Of a stretch of DNA of 12,337 nt, positions 1 to 7,488 are shown in pieces (position 1 is the stretch's first letter; each line of letters opens with the position of its first letter). The notes under the pieces were generated by a model, which searched no databases, had not been told where the DNA came from, and saw only the letters and a program-made list of their open reading frames with translations. Where the stretch lies: the NCBI GenBank assembly GCA_905479615.1, contig CAJQNH010000185.1, positions 1 through 12,337 of the forward strand, read 5' to 3'. A program made the translations under genes and the position numbers. The DNA comes from an uncultured Eudoraea sp. (GTDB taxonomy: Bacteria; Bacteroidota; Bacteroidia; Flavobacteriales; Flavobacteriaceae).

Positions 1-17
1 AGGTTTTTTAAAAACCT
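1..17. repeat. Short perfect inverted repeat at left edge
   Basis: The first 17 bases are an AGGTTTTT arm, one central T and an AAAAACCT arm, a perfect inverted repeat. With no real loop and weak A/T pairs it is a poor hairpin. It could be the tail of a terminator of a gene to the left of the window or simply AT-rich sequence. Nothing else recognisable lies between it and the repeat at 107. Confidence 0.3.
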
Positions 18-106
18 CGCGAACCATAATGGAATAGCTGCCAATTGATGAGATATAATTCATAAAACTATGCGATACTTCTAGCTGTAAAAATAGTAAT
101 ATTAGG

Positions 107-127
107 CTTCATTTAACCTTCATTTAA
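107..127 (+). promoter_or_regulatory. Candidate Pho box (direct repeat) upstream of pafA
   Basis: Two exact copies of CTTCATTTAA lie at 107-116 and 118-127, separated by a single C, giving a period of 11 bp. PhoB/PhoP-type response regulators are known to bind head-to-tail 7-bp half-sites at 11-bp spacing (CTGTCAT in enterobacteria), and CTTCATT resembles that half-site. The repeat ends about 12 bp before a -7-like element, where a Pho box normally replaces the upstream promoter element. The gene downstream is a phosphatase. The repeat is seen directly; binding by a PhoB homologue is inference. Confidence 0.55.
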
Positions 128-139
128 AATTTTAAAACT

Positions 140-147
140 TATTTTAG
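140..147 (+). promoter_or_regulatory. Possible -7 promoter element of pafA
   Basis: TATTTTAG matches five of the six fixed bases of the Bacteroidota -7 element TAnnTTTG. It would place the transcription start near 154 and leave a leader of about 20 nt before the ATG at 176. No good TTG -33 element is seen at the usual distance; the repeat at 107-127 occupies that space. Confidence 0.35.
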
Positions 148-175
148 GCATTTTTAAAACCAGAACTTGTACATA

Positions 176-1858
176 ATGTTTTCCAAAAGCCATTTCACAT
201 CAATTTTATTATTAGGATTCTTTTTTTATTCTTCGGGAGTAATATGTCAGCGAAGGGCCAGAAAATCTGCTAAAATAGAAGTTTCTGCTCCCCTAAAAAC
301 CACGCCGAAGTTGATTGTTGGTATTGTGGTTGATCAAATGCGCTATGATTATCTGACACGTTTTTGGGACCATTACGGGGATGATGGTTTTAAACGCCTT
401 GTGAATGAGGGCTTTAATTGTAAAAATAACCATTTTAATTATTCGCCTACCAGTACGGGTCCGGGACACGCATCTGTGTACACAGGTACCACTCCGTCAA
501 TACATGGAATTATCGGAAATAACTGGTATGATAAGGAAATTGATAAACCGGTCTATTGTGCATCCGATGATTCTTACGCCACAGTTGGAGCGATATCAAA
601 TGCAGGAAAGATGTCACCTCAAAGAATGACGGTTACCACTATTACTGATCAATTGCGATTGCACACTCAAATGAAGGGTAAAGTTGTTGCAATTGCTTTA
701 AAAGACAGAGGTGCTGTTCTTCCCGGTGGTCATACGGCAAATGCCGCTTACTGGTTCCTCGGTGGGGGCGAAGGGAAATGGATCAGCAGCACCTATTATA
801 TGAAGAATTTGCCTAAATGGGTTGTAGATTATAATTCTTCTAGGGTTGTAGAGAAATATAAGAAGCCCTGGAATACTATTGAGGATATTACTACTTACAG
901 GGAAAGCGGTCCTGATAATAATACTTATGAGGGTTTGTTCACAGGCGAAAGCAATCCTGTTTTTCCGCATGACCTTCCCGGTTTATGGGATAAGAATAGT
1001 AAATATGACCTGTTAAAGGTTACACCTTTTGGAAATAGTATGACTACGGATTTTGCGATAGAAGTAGTGAAAGAAGAACAGCTGGGTACAGATGATATCA
1101 CAGATTTTTTAGCAATTAGTTTTTCAAGTACAGATTATGTTGGACATTGGTTTGGTGTAAATTCTAAAGAAATACAGGATACATATATACGTTTGGATCG
1201 TGATTTGGAACGAATATTAAAGTATCTGGATACCAAAGTGGGAGAAGGTGAATATACCGTTTTTCTTACGGCAGATCATGGAGCAATTAATGTTCCTGCT
1301 TATTTGAAAGATCAAAAAATACCAGCGGGATATATTAATAGGGCTGAAATACAATCAGAATTAGGAGAATTTATTAAATATAAGTATGGCGCTGCAGATT
1401 TAATTAAAAATTATTCTAACAACCAGCTTTTTCTTGACCATAAAATTATACAAAATTTAGATCTAGATCTAAAGGAAGTCGAGGAGACTTTGGCCAGTGA
1501 ATTACTTTCATACCAAGACTTTGAAAAGGTATACACCGCATATCAAATGCAAAATAATGAGTACACGACCGGAATTCCATACATTGTTCAAAACGGATAC
1601 AACATGAAACGCTCTGGGGATATTTTAATAGTGCCAAAACCCGGAATTATTGATTATAGCAAAACGGGATCCACACACGGATCTGCTCAGATTTATGATA
1701 CCCATACACCACTTATTTTTTATGGAAAAGGTATTAAACCGGGATCAACGGCTCTTAGAACAGAAATCCCTGATATCGCACCTACCATAGCCACATTGTT
1801 AGGGATTGCATTTCCTAACGGAGCTACCGGTACGCCTATCACACAGATATTAGAATAA
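176..1858 (+). CDS. pafA: PafA-type alkaline phosphatase, exported
   Basis: This is an alkaline phosphatase superfamily monoesterase that frees phosphate from organic phosphoesters, probably in the periplasm. The 560-residue length fits PafA (about 546 aa in Elizabethkingia). An N-terminal hydrophobic stretch (residues about 8-24) looks like a signal peptide; Cys24 lacks a good lipobox. Metal ligands visible are Asp53 (VVDQMR), the nucleophile Thr94 (STGPGH), Asp320 and His324 (DYVGH), Asp367-His368 (TADHG) and His501 (STHGS). The PafA-specific substrate residues are present: Asn115 in GNNW, and Lys176 and Arg178 in LKDRG. That set separates PafA from phosphodiesterases of the same fold. The frame opens at TTG 167, but ATG 176 gives the cleaner signal peptide. 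The 3' end overlaps the convergent glycosyltransferase gene by 9 nt. A Pho-box-like repeat lies upstream. Confidence 0.93.
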   Translation: MFSKSHFTSILLLGFFFYSSGVICQRRARKSAKIEVSAPLKTTPKLIVGIVVDQMRYDYLTRFWDHYGDDGFKRLVNEGFNCKNNHFNYSPTSTGPGHASVYTGTTPSIHGIIGNNWYDKEIDKPVYCASDDSYATVGAISNAGKMSPQRMTVTTITDQLRLHTQMKGKVVAIALKDRGAVLPGGHTANAAYWFLGGGEGKWISSTYYMKNLPKWVVDYNSSRVVEKYKKPWNTIEDITTYRESGPDNNTYEGLFTGESNPVFPHDLPGLWDKNSKYDLLKVTPFGNSMTTDFAIEVVKEEQLGTDDITDFLAISFSSTDYVGHWFGVNSKEIQDTYIRLDRDLERILKYLDTKVGEGEYTVFLTADHGAINVPAYLKDQKIPAGYINRAEIQSELGEFIKYKYGAADLIKNYSNNQLFLDHKIIQNLDLDLKEVEETLASELLSYQDFEKVYTAYQMQNNEYTTGIPYIVQNGYNMKRSGDILIVPKPGIIDYSKTGSTHGSAQIYDTHTPLIFYGKGIKPGSTALRTEIPDIAPTIATLLGIAFPNGATGTPITQILE

Positions 1859-2701
1859 TTTATTAAGAATATTTTGCCATCTGAATTTGCGAATAAACTC
1901 CCCTTCTTTTTGAGAAACCAGAAAGGGAAGACTCTTTTTTTTGGCTATGGCATAGCCTTTTAAAGTATCTATAAATAATGTCGCCTTTTTTCTTTTCAAT
2001 GCCATTTTAAGGGAGGCAATGAAACTAATTAAATAGCCATAGCGCATCAGATACATGGCTTCACCTTGTAAATAACGCGCCTTTTTATTATAGGATGCCC
2101 CCAGAGGTCGTAAATGTTTTATTTTTAACGAATCATCTGTAATTACACTAAAATCATTATACTGAGCCAATAGCTCATCAACTGTATCCCAGCCTATCGA
2201 ATTTTTTAATCCACCTATGGCATTAAAACATTCTTTGGTATAACTCTTAAAAGCACCGCGAATATGATCTTTGTTCATAGGGTGATTTAATTTCCACACT
2301 CCTTTTGAATCTTGTTCATAAGCAAACCCACCTAAAATACCGGCCCTGGGATTTGAATTAATTAGTTCTGATATTTTTTCAAAGTAGTTCTCCGGGAGTA
2401 TAATATCAGCATCCAGCTTGACAATAAAATCGAATTGATCGTCTAACAGCTCAAGCCCTGCATTAAATGCTTCCACAACTTTAGCCCCGGGCATATGAAG
2501 GGTAGAGGAAGATCTGTTGACTTTCAAAATATGGTTGTTCCCGGAAACAAATTCATCTATAATAGTTTCAGTCTTGTCTGTAGAATTATCATTCACAACC
2601 AAAACTTTCTTTGGTTGTATGGTTTGGGACAGAACAGCATTAAGCGTGGCGTCTATGTATGCTTCTTCATTATGTGCACAGATTACAATATAATAATTCA
2701 C
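1850..2701 (-). CDS. Family 2 glycosyltransferase
   Basis: This 283-residue protein has the GT-A fold of GT2 enzymes, which move a sugar from a nucleotide-sugar donor to an acceptor. The N-terminus (YIVICAHNEE) is the first nucleotide-binding strand. Asp38 in VVNDNSTD and the LDAD motif (Asp97, Asp99) are the expected nucleotide and metal ligands. GWDTVDEL (170-177) sits where the acceptor-side acidic residue is usually found. Residues about 222-236 are hydrophobic and may touch the membrane. Donor and acceptor cannot be told from sequence. The start is a GTG at 2699-2701; the preceding in-frame stop is the methyltransferase's own TAA, 15 nt upstream, and no ATG lies between. It is the last gene of a three-gene operon and overlaps pafA tail to tail by 9 nt, leaving no room for a separate terminator. 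Confidence 0.88.
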   Translation of the reverse strand: MNYYIVICAHNEEAYIDATLNAVLSQTIQPKKVLVVNDNSTDKTETIIDEFVSGNNHILKVNRSSSTLHMPGAKVVEAFNAGLELLDDQFDFIVKLDADIILPENYFEKISELINSNPRAGILGGFAYEQDSKGVWKLNHPMNKDHIRGAFKSYTKECFNAIGGLKNSIGWDTVDELLAQYNDFSVITDDSLKIKHLRPLGASYNKKARYLQGEAMYLMRYGYLISFIASLKMALKRKKATLFIDTLKGYAIAKKKSLPFLVSQKEGEFIRKFRWQNILNKLF

Positions 2702-2716
2702 GATGATAGGGTATAA

Positions 2717-3274
2717 TTATTCAGGTGCAATATTTCCAGTGCTTTCGGGCCTCTTTTTTCGCTCGGCATACACTATATAATAACGGGGAGTAAAGGAGCG
2801 TAATAAAGGTCTAATTCCTAATTTTTTAACAGGATTAGTCCAACTAAAGGTGTCTTTTATCTCCCAACCAGCTTTTTCGAGCAACCAATTAAACTGCCAG
2901 ATTTCAAATTCATGATAGTGTCTATCCCAGGGGTCAGTTTTACTCTTATAGGCTGAAGCAAACCAAAGTCGCAATGGAACACTAGCAACAATTTTATCAG
3001 CCTTTATTGCTCTTAAAATATTGTAAGGTGCCAGCAGGTGTTCAAAGATTTCAAAGGCTGTGGCTACTTTGGCATTCGAATTCTTTACTAAGTCAAAATC
3101 TAAATCCAGGTCTTCGCCCTTAGTATTTTCAACCTTATAGCCATGCTGCTTCATGATTTCAGAAAATGGGTTAGTAACCCCTAAATCTAATATGGCTTCC
3201 TGAGTAGTTATGTGTTTTTGAAGAAAGGCTAGTGTATTTTTATACCTTTTACCCGGAAAAGTTTTTTCATACAT
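2717..3274 (-). CDS. Class I SAM-dependent methyltransferase-like protein
   Basis: This short protein (185 aa) resembles the methyltransferase-11/12 type. ILDLG (28-32) is the strand of motif I, but the following residues are VTNPFSE, so the usual GxGxG loop is incomplete. FEIFEHL (74-80), then an IVASVP strand (95-100), correspond to motifs II and III. The C-terminal DRHYHEFEIWQFNWLLEKAGWEI segment (117-139) is the 'H-E-F ... L-L-x-x-A-G' region common in methyltransferases that act on lipids, quinones and natural products. Substrate is unknown. The ATG lies 4 nt after the KAS III stop, and the gene ends 15 nt before the glycosyltransferase start, so the three are very probably one transcript. 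It could be a weak or non-catalytic member because of the altered motif I. Confidence 0.75.
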   Translation of the reverse strand: MYEKTFPGKRYKNTLAFLQKHITTQEAILDLGVTNPFSEIMKQHGYKVENTKGEDLDLDFDLVKNSNAKVATAFEIFEHLLAPYNILRAIKADKIVASVPLRLWFASAYKSKTDPWDRHYHEFEIWQFNWLLEKAGWEIKDTFSWTNPVKKLGIRPLLRSFTPRYYIVYAERKKRPESTGNIAPE

Positions 3275-3278
3275 ATTT

Positions 3279-4337
3279 TCAGCATCTATAGACTATGGCG
3301 TTGATATTCATGCCAGCGCCAACACTGGCAAAGATAACAACATCTCCTTTTTCTATTTGCTGATTTTCTATTTTTCCGGTTTTAACCATATGAAATAAGG
3401 TGGGAACCGTAGCCACAGAACTATTTCCCATTTTATGAATATTCATTGGCATAATTCCTTCAGGCATTTCCAAATTATAGGACTTGTAAAATCGATTTAC
3501 AATAGCCTCGTCCATTTTTTCATTGGCCTGATGAATAAATATTTTTTTTACATTTTCAATAGGTATGCCACATTTTTCCAAAGAATTCCTCATGGCATTT
3601 GGAACATGATTTAGCGCAAATTCATAAATTTTACGTCCATACATTTTAATATATTGAGTTTTGCTGGTACAGGATTTATTAAATGATTTGCCGAAAAATA
3701 AATAATAGGCTTCTTCATTGGTATAGGTAGCTGAGGTATGTGCCAGAATCTCACCGGAATTGTCAGAATCTTCAATGATACAGGCTCCGGCACCATCTGA
3801 ATAAATCATGGAATCCCGATCGTGAGGATCAATTACTCTGGAAAGTGTTTCCGCTCCAATTACGAGACATTTTTTTGCTATTCCACTTTTGATAAAAGCA
3901 TTTGCCTGAATTACTCCTTCAATCCAACCAGGACACCCAAAAAGCATATCATATGCAACACAATTGGGGTTTTTAATTCTTAGGAGATGTTTTACCCTGG
4001 TGGCTAAGCTAGGCACGGAATCACTCTGGGATTGCCCATAGCTTACGTTTCCAAAATTATGCGCAAAAATTATATAATCCAGTTCTTCAGCATCAATTCC
4101 GGCATCTTCAATGGCATCCCGGGCTGCAAAGAATCCCAAATCTGAAGTATTTAGTTCTTTATCAGCATAACGCCTTTCATCAATACCCGTTATTGCCTTA
4201 AACTTTTCGATGATAACCTCGTTAGTATAGGCAAAGGGAGTTCCTTCATTGGTAAGAAAATTATGTTGCTCAAAATCTTTGTTTTGAGCAGTGATGGACG
4301 GGATATAACACCCAGTGCCGCTAATTCCAATACTCAT
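3279..4337 (-). CDS. 3-oxoacyl-ACP synthase III (FabH-like) homologue
   Basis: This is a thiolase-fold decarboxylating condensing enzyme that joins an acyl starter to malonyl-ACP. The Cys-His-Asn triad is complete: Cys135 in MLFGCPGWIEG, His269 in FIHQANEKM and Asn305 in MGNSSVATVP. The glycine-rich C-terminal SVGAGMNINAIV strand is also present. At 352 residues it is longer than E. coli FabH (317), with an insertion near residues 20-50 (QHNFLTNEGTPFAYTNE), so it may not be the housekeeping FabH. The first gene of an operon with a methyltransferase and a glycosyltransferase suggests a specialised lipid or polyketide-like product; that is inference. The frame opens at TTG 4367, but that TTG is part of a -7-like element and the ATG at 4335-4337 gives the normal family N-terminus (MSIGISGTGCYIP). 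Confidence 0.88.
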   Translation of the reverse strand: MSIGISGTGCYIPSITAQNKDFEQHNFLTNEGTPFAYTNEVIIEKFKAITGIDERRYADKELNTSDLGFFAARDAIEDAGIDAEELDYIIFAHNFGNVSYGQSQSDSVPSLATRVKHLLRIKNPNCVAYDMLFGCPGWIEGVIQANAFIKSGIAKKCLVIGAETLSRVIDPHDRDSMIYSDGAGACIIEDSDNSGEILAHTSATYTNEEAYYLFFGKSFNKSCTSKTQYIKMYGRKIYEFALNHVPNAMRNSLEKCGIPIENVKKIFIHQANEKMDEAIVNRFYKSYNLEMPEGIMPMNIHKMGNSSVATVPTLFHMVKTGKIENQQIEKGDVVIFASVGAGMNINAIVYRC

Positions 4338-4364
4338 GTTTAGTGGAGTTGACTTAGTTTTAGG

Positions 4365-4372
4365 CAAAATAA
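4365..4372 (-). promoter_or_regulatory. Possible -7 element of the KAS III operon
   Basis: Read on the minus strand this is TTATTTTG, five of six fixed bases of TAnnTTTG. It would start transcription near 4358, about 20 nt before the ATG at 4337. No TTG -33 element is seen at 17-23 nt upstream. It directly follows the T7 tract of the hairpin region. Confidence 0.35.
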
Positions 4373-4373
4373 T

Positions 4374-4405
4374 AAAAAAATCTGCTGTACTATGCGCGCA
4401 TAGTA
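4374..4405 (-). terminator. 18-bp palindrome followed by T7 tract
   Basis: TACTATGCGCGCATAGTA at 4388-4405 is a perfect palindrome that can fold as a 7-bp stem with a CGCG loop. On the minus strand it is followed by CAGCAGA (sharing its TA end with a TACAGCA word) and then seven Ts (4380-4374). This could be the terminator of gcvP, an attenuator in the leader of the KAS III operon, or a protein operator, since a loopless 18-bp dyad is also a typical dimer site. The stem to T-tract gap of about 7 nt is long for a simple terminator. Confidence 0.45.
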
Positions 4406-4429
4406 ATCAATTACGATGTTCAGAAGAAA

Positions 4430-4460
4430 TCTACAGCATTAGTATTAATTCTACAGCATT
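4430..4460 (-). repeat. Direct repeat TCTACAGCATT, two copies 20 bp apart
   Basis: The 11-mer TCTACAGCATT occurs exactly at 4430-4440 and 4450-4460. Read on the minus strand (the transcribed sense) each copy is AATGCTGTAGA. Its core TGCTGTA is complementary to TACAGCA at 4389-4383, just before the T7 tract. Either copy could therefore pair with the downstream word and enclose the palindrome. The 20-bp period (about two helical turns) also fits two protein half-sites on the same face of the DNA. Confidence 0.5.
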
Positions 4461-4477
4461 GGTTTAGTCTTTAAAAT

Positions 4478-4491
4478 CCCTGTTTATAGGG
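4478..4491 (-). terminator. Weak hairpin just after gcvP stop
   Basis: On the minus strand CCCT-ATAAAC-AGGG forms a 4-bp stem with a 6-nt loop starting 6 nt after the gcvP stop, followed by ATTTT. It is short and the T run is poor, so it is at best a weak terminator; the palindrome at 4388-4405 may do this job instead. Confidence 0.25.
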
Positions 4492-4497
4492 GCTAAG

Positions 4498-7350
4498 CTA
4501 TGCTTCTAAATACGCTTCAATTGGAGCACAAGTACATATTAAATTACGATCTCCATAGGCATCATCAACTCTTCTAACACTGGGCCAAAATTTATTTTCA
4601 TTAACAAAGGGTAATGGGAAGGCAGCCTCTTGCCTTGAATATGGGAAATCCCAAGAATCATTGGTCACCATATGCAAAGTATGTGGTGCATTTTTCAATG
4701 GATTATTTGCATCCTCTGATGAAGAATGATCAATTTCTTCCCGGATGGATAGCATAGCATTACAAAATCGATCTAATTCATCAAGATTTTCACTTTCTGT
4801 AGGCTCTATCATAAGGGTTCCGGCAACAGGAAAAGATACTGTTGGAGCATGAAAACCATAGTCCATTAAGCGTTTAGCTATATCAGTAACCTCTATTCCA
4901 TTTTGTTTAAATGGCCTGCAATCTATAATCATTTCATGCGCTGCACGCCCTTTTTCCCCTGTATAAAGAACATCAAATTTTCCACTCAACCTATTCTTTA
5001 TATAGTTCGCATTTAAAATAGCAATTTTTGTGGATTCGGTTAAGCCGGCCTCTCCCAACATCTTAATATAACCGTAAGAAATTAAACAAACCAATGAACT
5101 GCCCCAGGGAGCCCCTGATATTGCAGTAATTGCTTTTTTCCCGCCAGTTTTTATAACCGGATTACCCGGGAGGAAAGGAACCAACTGTTCTGCAACACAA
5201 ATAGGCCCTACTCCAGGTCCTCCGCCTCCATGAGGTATTGCAAAAGTTTTGTGTAGGTTAAGATGGCATACATCTGCTCCAATTGTTGCTGGATTTGTTA
5301 ATCCTACCTGAGCATTCATATTGGCGCCATCCATATAAACCTGCCCCCCATGGTCGTGAATAAGTTGTGTTATTTTTTTAATGGAGGACTCAAAAACTCC
5401 ATGTGTTGAAGGATACGTAATCATTAATGCAGCTAAATTTTCTGAATGCATTTCTACTTTCTCCTTAAGGTCCAGCATGTCTATATTTCCTCTCTCATCT
5501 GTTTTCGTTACAACAATTTTCATTCCGGCCATTACAGCTGAAGCCGGATTAGTACCATGAGCGGAGGCCGGAATAATACAGATGTTTCTATGGCTTTCGC
5601 CCCTGGATTCATGATATGCTCTTATGGTCATTAATCCCGCATACTCTCCTTGTGCACCGGAATTGGGTTGCAGGGAAGTACCTGCGAAACCTGTGATTTC
5701 TGTTAAATCTCTTTCCAGTTCCTCCAGTATTGTATGATAACCTTCTGCTTGTTCTAAAGGAACAAAGGGATGGATGTTTCCCCATGCAGGCATGCTCAAA
5801 GGAAGCATTTGGCTGGCAGCATTTAATTTCATGGTACAAGAACCGAGTGAGATCATGGACTGATTTAGTGCCAGATCTTTGCGCTCTAATTTTTTGAGAT
5901 AACGCATTAGTTCTGTCTCGGAATGATATGAATTAAAGACCTCGTTTTCCAGGAAGGGTGTATGGCGTATTAACGATTGTGGAATAACATCCTTAATTTT
6001 TCCGTCATTAGAATAAATTTCTTGCGATTCAGTCAGTTCACTAAAGCAATTAATAATTTGATTAATATCGTCTTTGTTTGTTGCCTCATTGATCGATATG
6101 GAAACGGTATTTTTATCAATATAATTGAAATTTATACCATTTTTTTCAGCTTTTGATTTTAAGGAATTGATATCCGAAACCCGCACCTTAATGGTGTCGA
6201 AAAAAGCTGTGTTCAATTGTTCAAATCCTTGTTTTTCAAGTAACTGACTTAATATCCTTGCGTTATTATGAACTTTATCTGCTATATATCTTAAACCTTG
6301 TGGCCCGTGATAAACTGCATAGGCCCCTGCCATCACAGCAAGTAAAACCTGTGCTGTACAAATGTTAGATGTTGCTTTATCTCTTTTAATATGTTGTTCT
6401 CTGGTTTGTAAAGCCATACGCAACGCCTGGTTGCCATCTGTATCTTTGGTAATCCCTATAATTCTTCCGGGAATATTTCTTTTAAAAGCCTCCCTCGTGG
6501 CAAAAAATGCAGCATGCGGGCCCCCATAGCCCAAAGGAATTCCAAATCGTTGTGTGGTTCCAACAACTACATCTACTCCAATTTCACCAGGTGGGGTTAA
6601 TAAAACCAAACTAAGTATATCTGCAGCTACAGCAACTTTTATCTCTTGGTCCCTGGCTTTCTGAACAAAATTTTTATAATCATTTACCTGACCATATTTG
6701 CCCGGGTATTGCAAAAGAGCGCCATAAAAACCCTCACCAAATTCGAATGCCTCATGATCTCCGGTTACCAATTCAATTCCAAGAGGTTTTGATCTGGTTT
6801 GCAGCAGCGATAGGGTCTGCGGTAATACCTCATTGGAAACAAAAAATTTAACGACTTCATTTTTCTTTTGTTCCCTGTTTCTTACATCAAAAAGCATGGT
6901 CATCGCTTCCGCGGCTGCAGTGCTTTCGTCTAAAAGTGACGCATTGGAAAGCTCCATCCCGGTAAGATCGCAAATCATGGTTTGGAAGTTTAATAAGGCT
7001 TCCAATCGCCCTTGCGCAATTTCTGCCTGATATGGCGTATAAGCTGTATACCATCCTGGGTTTTCAAGAATGTTTCTTTTAATGACAGATGGCGTAATAC
7101 ATTCGTTATATCCGAGACCGATATAGGTTTTATACACCTTGTTTTTTAAAGAAAGAGAATTTACATGCGACAGGAATTCATGTTCGCTCATTTCCCTGCT
7201 AAGATCCAAAGGTTTTTTAAGCCTTATTTCACTGGGAATAGTTTCATAAATAAGCTGCTCTATACTTTCCACGCCAATGGTTTTAAGCATTTTAGGCAGA
7301 TCTTCTTTTCGTATACCTATATGTCTTGAGGCAAACAGGTCTGTTGTCAT
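4498..7350 (-). CDS. gcvP: Glycine dehydrogenase (decarboxylating), P-protein
   Basis: This is the P-protein of the glycine cleavage system. It decarboxylates glycine with pyridoxal phosphate and passes the aminomethyl group to the lipoyl arm of H-protein. The 950-residue chain is the fused form with both halves in one polypeptide. The N-terminal half carries FASRHIGIRKED and the YTPYQAEIAQGRLEALLNFQTM block. The C-terminal half carries SCTMKLNA, the SGAQGEYAG loop, SAHGTNPASA, and the PLP lysine Lys701 in NLHKTFAIPHGGGGPG. No gcvT, gcvH or lpd is nearby, so the system is dispersed. The frame opens at TTG 7386, but that TTG is the end of an exact -7 element and the ATG at 7348-7350 matches the family N-terminus. 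No glycine riboswitch fits the short leader. Confidence 0.97.
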   Translation of the reverse strand: MTTDLFASRHIGIRKEDLPKMLKTIGVESIEQLIYETIPSEIRLKKPLDLSREMSEHEFLSHVNSLSLKNKVYKTYIGLGYNECITPSVIKRNILENPGWYTAYTPYQAEIAQGRLEALLNFQTMICDLTGMELSNASLLDESTAAAEAMTMLFDVRNREQKKNEVVKFFVSNEVLPQTLSLLQTRSKPLGIELVTGDHEAFEFGEGFYGALLQYPGKYGQVNDYKNFVQKARDQEIKVAVAADILSLVLLTPPGEIGVDVVVGTTQRFGIPLGYGGPHAAFFATREAFKRNIPGRIIGITKDTDGNQALRMALQTREQHIKRDKATSNICTAQVLLAVMAGAYAVYHGPQGLRYIADKVHNNARILSQLLEKQGFEQLNTAFFDTIKVRVSDINSLKSKAEKNGINFNYIDKNTVSISINEATNKDDINQIINCFSELTESQEIYSNDGKIKDVIPQSLIRHTPFLENEVFNSYHSETELMRYLKKLERKDLALNQSMISLGSCTMKLNAASQMLPLSMPAWGNIHPFVPLEQAEGYHTILEELERDLTEITGFAGTSLQPNSGAQGEYAGLMTIRAYHESRGESHRNICIIPASAHGTNPASAVMAGMKIVVTKTDERGNIDMLDLKEKVEMHSENLAALMITYPSTHGVFESSIKKITQLIHDHGGQVYMDGANMNAQVGLTNPATIGADVCHLNLHKTFAIPHGGGGPGVGPICVAEQLVPFLPGNPVIKTGGKKAITAISGAPWGSSLVCLISYGYIKMLGEAGLTESTKIAILNANYIKNRLSGKFDVLYTGEKGRAAHEMIIDCRPFKQNGIEVTDIAKRLMDYGFHAPTVSFPVAGTLMIEPTESENLDELDRFCNAMLSIREEIDHSSSEDANNPLKNAPHTLHMVTNDSWDFPYSRQEAAFPLPFVNENKFWPSVRRVDDAYGDRNLICTCAPIEAYLEA

Positions 7351-7383
7351 AATTCCCGATTTTAAAGCTAAAATAATAGTGAA

Positions 7384-7391
7384 CAAAATTA
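7384..7391 (-). promoter_or_regulatory. -7 promoter element of gcvP
   Basis: On the minus strand this reads TAATTTTG, an exact match to TAnnTTTG. It predicts a start near 7378 and a leader of about 28 nt before the ATG at 7350. A TTG lies 30 nt upstream (7424-7422), which is too far for a normal -33 element, so only the -7 half is well supported. Confidence 0.5.
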
Positions 7392-7476
7392 GGGATTAAT
7401 TCTTGTAAAATAATCTATTTCCAAGGGCAGTAGTCTAAAGTTTTTAACGAAAAAGGTGCGTTATGAACAGTTTGGC

Positions 7477-7484
7477 TATTTTTG
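7477..7484 (+). promoter_or_regulatory. TAnnTTTG match close to UbiA-like start
   Basis: TATTTTTG is an exact -7 match only 4 nt before the ATG at 7489. If used, transcription would begin about at the ATG, giving a leaderless message. No -33 TTG is seen at normal spacing. It may be chance in T-rich sequence. The rest of the 138-nt spacer between the two divergent start codons shows only the gcvP -7 element. Confidence 0.25.
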
Positions 7485-7488
7485 TTTA

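Noticed and set aside
1456..1473. Perfect 18-bp palindrome TTTAGATCTAGATCTAAA inside pafA
   Set aside because: It is explained by the tandem codons for an alternating Leu-Asp stretch (NLDLDLK) and lies well inside a coding region, so I give it no regulatory meaning.
4388..4460. CRISPR-like or mobile-element terminal repeat
   Set aside because: Only two 11-bp copies with a 9-nt spacer and one short palindrome are present; there are no cas genes, transposase or target duplication nearby.
7351..7488. Glycine riboswitch upstream of gcvP
   Set aside because: The leader from the predicted start to the ATG is only about 28 nt, and the 138-nt spacer shows none of the paired glycine-aptamer structure.
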